DNA from: Salvelinus alpinus
Taxonomy: Eukaryota > Chordata > Actinopteri > Salmoniformes > Salmonidae
Length of the DNA: 64,000 nucleotides
Assembly: GCF_045679555.1 (NCBI RefSeq)
Contig: NC_092092.1
Coordinates: forward strand, 21,374,469-21,438,468
Direction: 5' to 3'
In this document: in pieces, positions 35,717-49,290 of the stretch
Position numbering within the stretch: the first letter of the stretch is position 1
Layout: the number at the start of each line of letters is the position of its first letter
The notes under the pieces: model-generated
What the model saw: the letters and a program-made list of their open reading frames with translations, nothing else
Database searches by the model: none
Told to the model about the DNA's origin: nothing
Translations under genes and position numbers: made by a program

Positions 35717-36057
35717 ATTTGCAGGGTGTATCCCTGGTCTATGTTGTTTTCAGGTCTGGATGAGTGAGTTCAGTTTGCCATTTAGTCTGACAGTAGGAAG
35801 CTGTGAGTACAGAGCCTTTAAAAGTCAGCCCTTTCTTCCAACCATGTGTCCTTTAATAGAGCTTGGCCCTTTATTGATAAGCAGGCCTCGTATTCATAGG
35901 AAGATGGACTTACATACAAAGACTTCAGAATGGAGCTGACCTTTTAGGTCAGACAGTATTTTCTTGTAATAATTCCATTTGCAGAGTATGCTGGCATGAA
36001 AGAAGATGTCCTTAACAGTACCCCCTCTACAGGACTGTGGGAGTGGAAGGATACTGG
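35717..36057. other. Intergenic, nothing recognised
   Basis: Ordinary single-copy-looking DNA between two simple repeats. Confidence 0.5.
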
Positions 36058-36229
36058 TGTTCTCTCTCTCCCTCTCCTCTTTCTCTCTCTCCCTCTCCTC
36101 TTTATCTCTCTCCCTCTCCTCTTTCTCTCTCTCCCTCTCCCTCTCCTCTTTCTCTCTCTCCCTCTCCTCTTTCTCTCTCTCCCTCTCCTCTTTCTCTCTC
36201 TCTCTCTCCTCTTTCTCTCTCTCCCTCTT
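36058..36229. repeat. CT-rich tandem repeat (~20-24 bp units)
   Basis: Head-to-tail units of TCTCTCTCCCTCTCCTCTT with small length variation. The overlapping Ser-Leu-Pro open frames are artefacts. Confidence 0.95.
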
Positions 36230-37085
36230 GGTGATGGAGTGTGTGGAATTTGGACAATAGGGATATTTTTTTCATTGACATGGACGCTGTCAGGGCCACA
36301 TACACACAGCAGAGTAAAACCCCTCTCCAGAGGAGGAGATGAGGAAGAGCTATGTCCGGTCTATTAGAATATATGAGCAGGCCGTTCTTTGCACAGAAGA
36401 TGTCCACACCTCTCCAAAGACAGCATGTCGTAAAAGTGCATTTCTCTGTAATAGCCAGGAGGTGTGAGTGAGGATGTTTTTTCTGTATTTTCGTCCATGT
36501 GCCACGCAGACTCGATGGTTATGCTACTGCAGGGGAGCCAAAGTGAGCATGTCTTAGAATCTGTCTGCGTTATGATATGCCATGAAAATAAACTGCCTGG
36601 CCATCTTGTCTTCCTCTCACACGTGTCACACGATTTAACATTCTGTTCATATGGCAAGGAGCTGGGGTCTCCTCTCTCCTTCATTTGTGTGAACTCAGTC
36701 ATTACCACTACACAGGCCTCTGAGAAGGATCACAAGCGTCCCTCTCTAATGAGAAAACATAATCTGTGAGATTTGCTCATTATTAATGGGGCACTAATAT
36801 AGTCCTACCAAATGCTCAGACCTCTAAACAGGGTGAAAAGGGACCATGATAAGATTGTTTTGTTTAACTAATAGTGTCATCAGTGGTTAATGCACTTCAA
36901 AAGAAGTGGAGGGGTTGAACTGCTTTGAGGATGAGCAATGCAATAATAATAATTGTTTTTAGATCAAAAAGGGCATAATTAATTCCTAGTCTTGAACTTT
37001 GAGGACGGGGAAAGCTTGGTGGTGGCGGGGAGAGAGGGAGGGGGGCAGGGGGGACGAACGATGTTTAGCGAAGGAAAACCCAGCA
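36230..37085. other. Intergenic
   Basis: No gene recognised. Antisense 114-codon and sense 101-codon open frames at 36364-36769 overlap each other and lack domains. A G-rich stretch lies at 37015-37045. Confidence 0.45.
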
Positions 37086-37500
37086 GCTCCGGGGAAAGAA
37101 GTCCTGGTGTGCTGGAATTGAATACCGTTGCAAGGTCGACAGTTTCCATTTAATTTCTGTGGTGGTATTTAATGAAAGCACCGTCCTAAAGTCCGCCATT
37201 TAAAGAATCGCGGTGTGCAGAAAATGAGTGACTTAAAGTGTCGGTCCGCTTGCGGTCCGAGACCTGCGGTTAGTCCGCTGTCATTGGGAATTCGGTGACA
37301 GCAGGGTGCTGAATAATGTTCAGGGGCACAACTATCCACGCGCCTGCTATGCAAAGAGGCAGCCTGGTAGCTTAGGGCTTAAATGGGAGTGCATGGAGAG
37401 AGAGAGCTGGAAGAGGAAGAGTCTCTTTATTAACCTGGGATAATGGTGTTCTCAGGTAATTAAAGTTCCTGGGTGGAGCGGGGAATTGTCTTGTTCTGCT
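37086..37500. promoter_or_regulatory. Candidate conserved non-coding element
   Basis: Repeat-free, balanced, CpG-containing block about 30 kb upstream of six3. It includes an octamer-like TATGCAAAG at 37348-37356, GGTAATTAAAG with a TAATTA core at 37457-37462, and TTCCATTTAATTTCTG near 37143. No coding frame. Called on appearance and motif content. Confidence 0.4.
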
Positions 37501-37976
37501 AGCTAGAGACATCACACAGCGGAGGAAGGCCTTTGAGCAGCCCTCATTCTCAGAAAGTGGTTCTGTCCGAATAACCACATTTGCATCCTAAATAGTAGGC
37601 TGTTTGAATATGCGACAAAATAGGGTTTAATAGTAGGTATGCGAGTATAAATGCACGGATGTCATACTCTTTTCGACATTCACGACATTGACAACAGCTG
37701 ATTACAATTACATATGGGGATGCGCTACCGAAATCAACGAATAATAACAGGAAACAATGCAATCGCACATGATGCATTCTCAGTATGCGAAAACAGAGTA
37801 AGACTATGCGAATTTTTGAAAATAGATTATGGTTTAAATGCCAGGATGTTATACTCATTTCGGCTTATCATCTAATAGAATTCTAGAATTCAATGCACAC
37901 TTTTCCACAATGCATAGGAAGAGATGGGCTGCGAGTGAAAATCCCTAGTTCTCTTCAAGGAGCCAAACAAAAACAC
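37501..37976. other. Intergenic, nothing recognised
   Basis: Ordinary DNA. A 102-codon minus-strand open frame at 37550-37858 has no domain. Words such as ATAGTAGG and GTATGCGA recur here and near 41225-41330, suggesting an old shared repeat. Confidence 0.4.
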
Positions 37977-37978
37977 TA

Positions 37979-38986
37979 CACTCTTAGAAGAAAAGTATCC
38001 TTATAGAACCAAAAGGGGTTCTATTTCTTGCTTCATATATGGAACCCCTAAAAGTTATATATAGAACCCTTTTATGTGGTTCTTTGAGCAGAACCCTAGA
38101 GGTTCTTCTTCACTGAACCAAAGTGGTTCCATATAGAACCCAGCATGGTGCCATTTGTGAATGATGGCTACTACTATTAAATAGTAATATTTTTAGCTAA
38201 GAATATAATTTAATAAACAATTTAATAATGGACAAAAGAATACCAGCATAATTATTTGAATTTATTGTCTTTATATGCAAACATAGTTTGAAAATGTGCA
38301 CTGGTGGCCAGGGAGGCATCTCTTTCTTGGAATGATGGGCCACGTCAACTCTGGCTGATGACTTTACAATATAATACAATACAACACAATATACTTTGTC
38401 CATTAGTTACAGTGAACAAAAATGTGTCTTCATCCACCCCAAATACAGTTGAGACAAGTACAGGTTCATGCTTCATGCAGTGCCCCTGGATGGAGAGAAC
38501 TTTGTGGAGTTAAGGGCCTTGTCAACGGAAGGGCTATTGCAGCAGACGACCACACCGGGTTCCACTCCTATCAGCTAAAAGCAAAGAGGCAGCTACAGTG
38601 GGCACGCAATCAACAACACAGGACAAGTGAGGAGTGGACGAATCCTGGTTCCTGTTGTGTCATGCTGATGGCAGAGTCAGGTTCTGGCATAAGCAGCATT
38701 AGTCCATGGCCCCATCCTGCCTGGTGGCAGTGGTGCCATGGTGTGGGGAATGTTTTCCTAACACACGTTAGGTCTCTTGATACCAATTGAGCAACATTTC
38801 CATTCCCTGAAGAATTCAGGCTGTTCTGGAGGCAAAGGGGGGTCCGACCTGTACTAGTTTGGTGTACCTAATAAACTGGTCTCTGAGTGGATATAGAATC
38901 TTTTTTGGTAAAGGGTTCTTTAATCTTGTCCAATGAACCAAAAGTGTCTATATACAACCCCAAAGAACCCTTTTGTTCTACGAGTG
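37979..38986. mobile_element. Foldback MITE (TA-flanked) with nested Tc1 fragment
   Basis: The left end CACTCTTAGAAGAAAAG and the right end (minus strand) CACTCGTAGAACAAAAGGG lie between TA dinucleotides at 37977-37978 and 38987-38988. Both arms carry repeated GAACCC/GGGTTC phrases that can pair. Two further members of the family are at 46237-46470 and 49424-49675. This copy is about 1 kb because later sequence, including a Tc1 remnant at about 38401-38895, lies inside. Confidence 0.8.
38401..38895 (+). pseudogene. Tc1-like transposase fragment, right end only
   Basis: The right end reads GGTGTACCTAATAAACTGGT then CTGAGTGGATATA, the terminal repeat of another fish Tc1 family. The matching left end is absent. 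Upstream peptide pieces include KAKRQLQWARNQQH, EEWTNPGSC and WPHPAWWQWCHGVGN in shifted frames, corresponding to part of the catalytic region. It is a 5'-truncated, frameshifted copy inside the foldback MITE. Confidence 0.7.
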
Positions 38987-38999
38987 TAGGCTATTTTAA

Positions 39000-39340
39000 T
39001 TAGGAAGATGCAGAATAGCAAAGCTTCTGTGGTGCTGTTCAAATGTAGGCTAAGTAGTTTTTGATCTACTTAAAATGATCATAAGTATTGCATCGTAGGT
39101 AGCCTTGTAGAGAACAAGGCTTGAGGCGTGACCACGGCGTGATTTTGGAGGTATGGTAACGCGAGACTACTTCGTAGGCTACATCTTTGAAAGCAGAAGT
39201 ATTTTTTTATTATGTTGCTGTCCAGGAGTTCTGAATTTGCGATGAACCCAACTATTCACGTTTTTCTGTGCAATAGTCTTTCGATTTGAACATTTGAAAA
39301 GTTTTGGTGTGTGTACTAGGCTATTTGATTGAATGTATAT
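39000..39340. other. Intergenic, nothing recognised
   Basis: Short AT-rich gap between two transposons. The right edge contains GTATATACAG, the TA target of the next element. Confidence 0.5.
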
Positions 39341-39341
39341 A

Positions 39342-40378
<1,037 letters not shown>

Positions 40379-40437
40379 TATGTTAGAGCACTTTAGTTTC
40401 AATAAAAAATATGTTGAAATGGAACCAAATTATGTGT

Positions 40438-41042
40438 TTCTGTCTTCAGTCCTTTTTAAACAGGATAGATGGGCTATATGGTATATGTTGACTGGAACTG
40501 TCTGTTTCTGTCTTCAGTCCTTTTTTTTGTTGTATTTTTCACCCCCTTTCTTCTCCCCAATTTCGTGGTATTCAATTGGTAGTAGTTACAGTCTTGTCTC
40601 ATCGCTGCAACTCCCGTACGGACTCAGTGAAGGTCGAGAGCCATGCGTCCTCCAAAACACAACCCAACCAAGCCGCACTGCTTCTTGACGCAATGCCCAT
40701 CCAACCCGGAAGCCAGTCGCACCAATGTGTTGGAGGAAACACCGTACACCTGGCGACCGTGTCAGCATGCACTGCTCCCAGCCCGCCACAGGAGCAGTGC
40801 GCAATGAGACAGGGACATCCCTGCCGGCCAAACCATCCCTAACCCGAACGACGCTGGGCCAATTGTGCACCACCCCATGGGCCTCCCGGTCAAAGCCGGC
40901 TTTGACAGAGCCTGAACTCGAACCCGGAATCTCTAGTGGCACAGCTAGCACTGCGATGCAGTGCCTTAGACCACTGCGCCACTCGGGAGGCCTTCAGTCC
41001 TTTTTAAACAGGATAGATGGGCTATACGGTATATGTTGAATG
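40438..41042 (+). repeat. Local direct duplication split by a SINE
   Basis: The phrase CTTCAGTCCTTTTTAAACAG followed by GATAGATGGGCTATA occurs at about 40444-40484 and again at about 40992-41032. The SINE inserted in the second unit. Its target duplication is the CTTCAGTCCTTTTT found on both sides of it. Confidence 0.8.
40526..40991 (-). mobile_element. tRNA-derived SINE, full-length
   Basis: On the minus strand it begins GGCCTCCCGAGTGGCGCAGT with a perfect A box TGGCGCAGTGG and a B box GGTTCGAGTTC, giving an RNA polymerase III type promoter with a tRNA-like head. The body is about 300 bp and the tail is A/T-rich after TACCACGAAATTGGGGAGAA. Fourteen-bp target duplications CTTCAGTCCTTTTT lie at 40512-40525 and 40992-41005. 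Same family as 17531-17933; this copy is better preserved. Confidence 0.93.
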
Positions 41043-42652
<1,610 letters not shown>

Positions 42653-42691
42653 TTGTGATTGTCATTCTGTAAGCATATGCATGGAAGGCTG

Positions 42692-42692
42692 C

Positions 42693-42783
<91 letters not shown>
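42692..42783. repeat. (CT)n microsatellite
   Basis: A second CT tract of about 90 bp, separated from the previous one by 40 bp of unique sequence. Same strand polarity. Confidence 0.98.
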
Positions 42784-42784
42784 A

Positions 42785-43560
42785 TAAATTAAACAGGGAG
42801 TTGTGGTAAATTACATTGCCAATTCAAATCCAGCCGCTAATGCATCTCATTCAGGCCGTGGCTCTGCTGTCCCCGGAGTTATCTGTGTCAGCCAGCCCAG
42901 CCTTGCATGCCATGTCAACGGTCTATTGAAAAGGAGCAAGAAGTTTAGCTAGCATACAGTGCCCTGAGCGAGGACAGAGAGGGGGAGTCGGAGAGGAGCG
43001 GTGGTGGTGGTGGGACGGCATGAAACATTTATCAGTGTGGCGTCGGCGGCGAGTCACAGGGATGTTTTAATTCGCACAGGAAAGAGGCCGTGTCGGAGGC
43101 CGGGCGCAGTTCTAATTAAACTGATACAGCTCTCAGAATTGGCTGGTACCCCGTCGCAGTTGTCATCTGCCTGCCTCCCTCGTCTTCAAACTATTTGAAA
43201 ATCAATTATCTCAACAAACCAGCTGTAAGGACTTTGTGCAAGCCACTTACTCCTGAAGTGAATAACTTATTTGAAATTCATTACTGCATGGAGCAAACGC
43301 TGGGGCTCTCCAAGATTTTGTTTTCTTTTTCTTTTTTTCCCATTAACCTTTTTTTTTTATAAACTGCTGTCTGGTCCGATTTTTATTCTCTTCCCCCCTC
43401 CTGGTTGTTGTCTCCTTCTCTTAACCTGAGCGATTGTCATGCAATTTTAACCAGCTCAGCGCCTCTGTCTCCCCACTGCAGGCTGCCAGGCTCCAGTGGA
43501 AGAGCTTGATTGGCTTCTTTCATTTATTTATCGCATGCAAATCACAGGACTCCCAGAGAT
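42785..43560. promoter_or_regulatory. Candidate conserved non-coding element (long)
   Basis: About 770 bp of largely repeat-free sequence right after the CT tracts. It includes AATTCAAATCCAGCCGCTAA near 42821, TTTGAAAATCAATTATCTC near 43194, a perfect POU octamer ATGCAAAT at 43535-43542 preceded by CATTTATTTATC, and TGCATGAATATTGATGGA near 43572. Poly-T stretches lie at 43320-43360. No credible gene. It lies about 35 kb upstream of six3. Confidence 0.42.
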
Positions 43561-45041
43561 GCTTCCCTTTGTGCATGAATATTGATGGATAAAGGATGGA
43601 GGGGGAGTGGATGAGTATTTGAAGTGGAGGGGGTGGTAGTGTGTGTGCGAGTGTGTGAGTGACTGTGTGTGTGGTTGTGTGTATATTTGGTACTGAGAGA
43701 GAGGGTTAAGTAGGATTGTTTTAAACATTATCCTTGCGCTGTCAGAGTGACCGAGCATTAGAGGCACTTCCACATTTTAATGATTAATTTTTTCTGTTTC
43801 CCTTTGGAGGGGTGGGTGGCAGGCAGTGGCTGAGTGCATTGGGGGGGATTGTGTGTGTGTGTATGTGTGTGCATCCAATGTACACACCAGTGTGTGTGGC
43901 GAGGCTGGTTGTGTGTCAAGGACATTAGCAGCATGGACGGCTGATAGACACAACAGTGGAGGGGAAGTGAAAGTGAGTTGATCCAATGTCACTCTTGCTC
44001 TGGTCTTAATCTCTCTCCCTCCGTCTCCTTCTCTCCCTCCTCTCCCTCCCTCTCTTCCTCCCTCTGTAAGCCTTTCACACAGGATCAGACAGACAGGAGA
44101 GAAGGAGAGGAGAGGAACGAGGGAGAGGAGAGGGAGAGAGCTTTATCAGCGAGTGGGCCTGACACGCCTGTCACCCGTGTCCCCGCTGAGGCCTGTGTAC
44201 CGAGACAGGAGGTGTCACATCCCCACATCGCTGCCTTTGTGCCACCAGCTGCACTTCTGAGGACGCTCTCTCTCGCCACAAACAGGGCTGGAGCTGAAGC
44301 TGGAGCTGGGCCATCAGCATGGGGGCCATGGGCCGCTGACACTCACAGACAGATATAAACAGGGTCTGCTTGCACTAGGGAAGTCCACTGTTATTGTCCG
44401 GTGCGGTGTTGGTGCACTGACTCTACTATGTGTAGTATGAATTGAGGGGGGGGTATCTTTCCTTATTGAGGGGGCTATCTTTCCTTATTGAGGGGGGGTA
44501 TCTTTCCTTATTGAGGGGGCTATCTTTCCTTATTGAGGGGGGGTATCTTTCCTTATTGAGGGGGGGGGGGGGTATCTTTCCTTATTGAGGGGGCTATCTT
44601 TCCTTATTGAGGGGGGGTATCTTTCCGTATTAAAGGGGGTATCTTTCCTTATTGAGGGGCTGATATTAAATATGTCATTGGTGGTACAGTAATTGCTGGG
44701 TGGGAGTATTGTGTTTGCATTTCCTTTGCTAGATTTTCAGGTCATGATGCTCATTTCAATGAGGCCTCAGCTGTGTGTGAGCCTACTGTTAAACGTGTCC
44801 CCAGTCTCACCTTGCGCTCAGAGGTAGTTGATGTCATCACAGTGACATGGTTTCTCAGAGCCGTCCGTCAAGCCAATGGCCCGTGAAGTTCACCTCTGTG
44901 ACAAAAGGCTGTGTTCTCTTGACTTCCATGGTCAACATGTCACCGTTACCCATGGCAACTGTTTGATGGCCAGCCAGTGTGCCTTTCCTGTTTGAGACGA
45001 TGGTGTGTGTGTAATGGTTGGGGGTGGAGGTATAGGGTGTA
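43561..45041. other. Intergenic with short tandem repeats
   Basis: GTGTGT runs (43640-43685, 43850-43875), purine-rich stretch 44093-44137, and a G-rich array at 44441-44660 listed separately. A 126-codon open frame at 43978-44358 has no recognisable domain. Confidence 0.45.
44441..44662. repeat. G-rich tandem repeat (TATCTTTCCTTATTGAGGGGG)n
   Basis: Eight to nine head-to-tail units of TATCTTTCCTTATTGAGG with a G run of 4-13 nt between them, so unit length varies. Confidence 0.95.
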
Positions 45042-45165
45042 CATTTACATTTACATTTAAGTCATTTAGCAGACGCTCTTATCCAGAGCGAATTACAAAT
45101 TGGTGCATTCACCTTATGATATCCAGTGGAACAACCACTTTACAATAGTGCATCTAACTCTTTTA
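45042..45165 (-). repeat. Fish SINE/LINE 3' tail fragment (inverted)
   Basis: Reads ACATTTACATTTAAGTCATT then TAGCAGACGCTCTTATCCAG, the reverse of the retroposon tail seen at 27306-27385. The tail tandem (ACATTT)n is at the left. Confidence 0.8.
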
Positions 45166-45167
45166 AG

Positions 45168-46625
45168 GGGGGGGGGGTAGGTAGGGAGGTGTGAGGGTTG
45201 GCGGTATAGGGGGTAGGTAGGGAGGTGTGAGGGTTGGAGGTATAGGGGGTAGGTAGGGAGGTGTGATGGTTGGAGGTATAGGGGGTAGGTAGGGAGGTGT
45301 GATGGTTGGGGGTGGAGGTATAAGGGGTAGGTAGGGAGGTGTGATGGTTGGAGGTGGAGGTATAAGGGGTAGGTAGGGAGGTGTGATGGTTAGAGGTATA
45401 AGGGGTAGGTAGGGAGGTGTGATGGTTAGAGGTATAAGGGGTACGTAGGGAGGTGTGATGGTTAGAGGTATAAGGGGTAGGTAGGGAGGTGTGATGGTTG
45501 GAGGTATAGGGCGTATAGGTGGTAGGTAGGGAGGTGTGATGGTTGGGGGTGGAGGTATACGGGGTAGGTAGGGAGGTGTGATGGTTAGAGGTATAGGGGG
45601 TATAGGGGGTAGGTAAGGAGGTGTGATGGTTGGGGGTGGAGGTATAAGGGGTAGGTAGGGAGGTGTGATGGTTGGAGGTGGAGGTATACGGGGTAGGTAG
45701 GGAGGTGTGATGGTTAGAGGTATAGGGGGTATAGGGGGTAGGTAAGGAGGTGTGATGGTTAGAGGTATAGGGGGTATAGGGGGTAGGTAAGGAGGTGTGA
45801 TGGTTGGGGGTGGAGGTGTAGGGGGTACGTAGGGAGGTGTGATGGTTGGAGGTATAGGGGGTATAGGGGGTAGGTAAGGAGGTGTGATGGTTGGGGGTGG
45901 AGGTGTAGGGGGTAGTTAGGGAGGTGTGATGGTTGGAGGTATAGGGACTAGGTAGGGAGAAGTGATGGTTAGAGGTGGAGGTATAGGGGGTACGTAGGGA
46001 GGTGTGATGGTTGGAGTTGGAGGTGGAGGTATAAGGGGTAGGTAGGGAGGTGTGATGGTTGGAGGTATAGGGACTAGGTAGGGAGGTGTTATGGTTGGAG
46101 GTGGAGGTATAGGTGGTAGGTAGGGAGGTGTGATGGTTGGGGGTGGAGGTATAGGTGGTAGGTAGGGAGGTGTGATGGTTGGGGTGAAGGTATAGGGGGT
46201 AGGTAAGGATGTGTGATGGTTGGGGGTGGAGGTATACACTCTTAGAAAAAAAGGTACTATGTTGAACCTAAAATGGTTCTTCGGCTGTCCCTATAGGAGA
46301 ACCCTTTGAAGAATCCTTTTTGGTTCCAGGTAGAACCCTTTTGGGTTCCATTTAGAACCCTTTACACAGAGGATTCTACATGGAACCCAACATAGATCTA
46401 CTTGTAACCAAAAAGGGTTATCCTACAGGGACAGCCAAAGAACCCTTTTGGAACCCTTTTCCTAAGAGTGTAAGGGGAAGGTAGGGAGGCGTGATGGTTG
46501 GGGGTAGAGGTATAGGGGCAAGGTAGGGAGGCGTGATGGTTGGGGGTAGAGGTATAGGGGCAAGGTAGGGAGGCGTGATGGTTGGGGGTAGAGGTATAGG
46601 GGCAAGGTAGGGAGGCGTGATGGTT
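45168..46625. repeat. G-rich minisatellite (~36-42 bp units), split by a MITE
   Basis: More than 30 variable units built from GGTAGGTAGGGAGGTGTGAT and GGTTGGAGGTATAGGGG. Interrupted at 46237-46470 by a palindromic MITE. Units right of the MITE read GGCAAGGTAGGGAGGCGTGA and are more uniform. The minus-strand Pro-Thr-Ile-Tyr open frame is an artefact. Confidence 0.96.
46237..46470. mobile_element. Palindromic foldback MITE, 234 bp, TA target
   Basis: Ends CACTCTTAG and CTAAGAGTG are perfect inverted repeats, and much of the body pairs through GGTTCC/GGAACC phrases. TA dinucleotides flank it at 46235-46236 and 46471-46472. Removing the element and one TA restores GGAGGTATAAGGGG, exactly the sequence of neighbouring minisatellite units (for example near 45357), so boundaries and target duplication are certain. 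Confidence 0.95.
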
Positions 46626-46726
46626 GGGGGGGAAGGGGGAAGGGGAAGGGTTGTTTTGCTGGACAGTGTGATTGTCAGTGTCTATTGCTCATCTAGAGAG
46701 CCTCTGGAGTGTGAGACAGAGACTCT

Positions 46727-47232
46727 CCTCTGCTCCTCCCTCCCCTCTATCCTCTGCTCCTCTCACCTCTCCTCTGCTCCTCCCTCCCCTCTATCCTCTG
46801 CTCCTCTCACCTCTCCTCTGCTCCTCCCTCCCTTCTATCCTCTGCTCCTCTCACCTCTCCTCTGCTCCTCCCTCCCCTCTATTCTCTGCTCCTCTCACCT
46901 CTCCTCTGCTCCTCCCTCCCCTCTATCCTCTGCTCCTCTCACCTCTCCTCTGCTCCTCCCTCCCCTCTATCCTCTGCTCCTCTCACCTCTCCTCTGCTCC
47001 TCCCTCCCCTCTATCCTCTGCTCCTCTCACCTCTCCTCTGCTCCTCCCTCCCCTCTATTCTCTGCTCCTCTCACCTCTCCTCTGCTCCTCCCTCCCCTCT
47101 ATCCTCTGCTCCTCTCACCTCTCCTCTGCTCCTCCCTCCCCTCTATCCTCTGCTCCTCTCACCTCTCCTCTGCTCCTCCCTCCCCTCTATCCTCTGCTCC
47201 TCTCACCTCTCCTCTGCTCCTCCCTCCCTCCC
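46727..47232. repeat. 44-bp pyrimidine-rich minisatellite, ~11 copies
   Basis: Units begin about every 44 bp (CTATCCTCTG at 46747, 46791 and so on) and contain CTCCTCTCACCTCTCCTCTG and CTCCTCCCTCCCCTCTAT. Copies are nearly identical, with C/T changes only. Because 44 is not a multiple of three and the unit has no stop, two long open frames (225 and 261 codons) run through it. They are not genes. Confidence 0.97.
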
Positions 47233-48034
47233 TGTCTCCTCTGCCTCAGGCCTCTCAGGAGCCCTACAGCAGAAGTACACAGGAAGGAAATTAAGCACAG
47301 GAGCCTTAGCTATAGGAAAATGGGGTCAAATTGCCTTTCAGTTGCCGTAATCTTCAAATTGTTTCTAAATTACAGCAGGAGTGAGTGCCCACAATTTGTT
47401 TCTATTCTGAGGAGTCGGATGAGAGGGCCACTTCAGTTACTTAATTTCAGAATTTGATGAACACACAAACATGTGCCATGAGCCATTTCTTGTTTGTGCT
47501 GTTCACTCTATAGTCCTATGAAAAGGACTTGTTTGCATGCAGAGGGAAGATGGGAGAGATGATCAATAAGAAAGCCATTATGGAACATGCTTAAGTACAG
47601 CAAGAACACTTTTGCCATTTTGGCAGTCTGAATCCTGCTCTAGGAATTATTTGATCAATATCATTGTAGCATAATAGAGAGGAGTAAATTATATGATCAA
47701 TTCTGCTATGCTATGTGTGTGTGTGTGCGCTCGCAAGTGCATGTGTGTATTTGTGTCTGTTTGACAAACACGTACATGTACCTTAGTTCAATGATCTTAT
47801 TTACTTTTTAATCTTCAAATTAAATATTTATTTATTCTTTGTGTGGAAAGGATTTCCTGATAATGTATAAAGCTTTCATTTTGAAAAACATATTAATTGA
47901 GTATTAATTCTCAAATATTATACCAACAATTGACTGACTGGTGAATAATTGATTTGTATCATAGTGGCTATGAACACAGACATATTGCAACCTCTTCCAG
48001 TCCCTTGACCTTGAATAACATGCTCTATAATTCA
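47233..48034. other. Intergenic; possible small regulatory block at 47310-47460
   Basis: The first 230 bp are repeat-free with AAATTGTTTCTAAATTACAG and balanced composition. A GT run lies at 47715-47760. No gene recognised. Confidence 0.4.
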
Positions 48035-49165
48035 GCTGACACACATACAGGTAGGCTATACATCTCACTCACATTCAGTTTATATGCACATATACACACT
48101 GACACACATACAGGTAGGCTATACATCTCACTCACATTCAGTTTATATGCACACTGACACACATACAGGTAGGCTATACATCTCACTCACATTCAGTTTA
48201 TATGCACACTGACACACATACAGGTAGGCTATACATCTCACTCACATTCAGTTTATATGCACATATACACACTGACACACATACAGGTAGGCTATACATC
48301 TCACTCACATTCAGTTTATATGCACACTGACACACATACAGGTAGGCTATACATCTCACTCACATTCAGTTTATATGCACATATACACACTGACACACAT
48401 ACAGGTAGGCTATACATCTCACTCACATTCAGTTTATATGCACACTGACACACATACAGGTAGGCTATACATCTCACTCTCATTCAGTTTATATGCACAC
48501 TGACACACATACAGGTAGGCTATACATCTCACTCACATTCAGTTTATATGCACACTGACACACGTACAGGTAGGCTATACATCTCACTCACATTCAGTTT
48601 ATATGCACACTGACACACATACAGGTAGGCTATACATCTCACTCACATTCAGTTTATATGCACACTGACACACATACAGGTAGGCTATACATCTCACTCA
48701 CATTCAGTTTATATGCACACTGACACACATACAGGTAGGCTATACATCTCACTCACATTCAGTTTATATGCACATATACACACTGACACACATACAGGTA
48801 GGCTATACAGCTCACTCACATTCAGTTTATATGCACACTGACACACATACAGGTAGGCTATACATCTCACTCACATTCAGTTTATATGCACATATACACA
48901 CTGACACACATACAGGTAGGCTATACATCTCACTCACATTCAGTTTATATGCACACTGACACACATACAGGTAGGCTATACATCTCACTCACATTCAGTT
49001 TATATGCACACTGACACACATACAGGTAGGCTATACATCTCACTCACATTCAGTTTATATGCACACTGACACACATACAGGTAGGCTATACATCTCACTC
49101 ACATTCAGTTTATATGCACATATACACACTGACACACATACAGGTAGGCTATACATCTCACATTC
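48035..49165. repeat. Tandem satellite with 55-bp and 63-bp units, 20 copies
   Basis: Units start with ACTGACACACATACAGGTAG and end with CATTCAGTTTATATGCAC. The 63-bp form adds ATATACAC before the next unit. Unit starts are about 48035, 48098, 48153, 48208, 48271, 48326, 48389, 48444, 48499, 48554, 48609, 48664, 48719, 48782, 48837, 48900, 48955, 49010, 49065 and 49128. Copies differ at very few positions, so expansion looks recent. Confidence 0.98.
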
Positions 49166-49290
49166 ACATCTCACATTCAGCTTAGACACACACATGCATA
49201 AAGGTTTGGCTATACATCTCACATTCACATCTCACATTCAGGTTAGACACACACATGCATAAAGGTTTGGCTATACAGCTCACATTCAGG
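49166..49290. repeat. Diverged satellite edge, ~61-bp units
   Basis: Two and a half copies of a related unit with CACATGCATAAAGGTTTGGC and TCTCACATTCACATCTCACA, forming a border to the array on the left. Confidence 0.9.

Noticed and set aside
46617-47457. 225- and 261-codon open frames
   Set aside because: They come from a 44-bp pyrimidine-rich minisatellite lacking stop codons; no domain, and two frames are equally open.
48035-49165. CRISPR-like regular repeat array
   Set aside because: Units are contiguous tandem repeats without unique spacers, in eukaryotic DNA.
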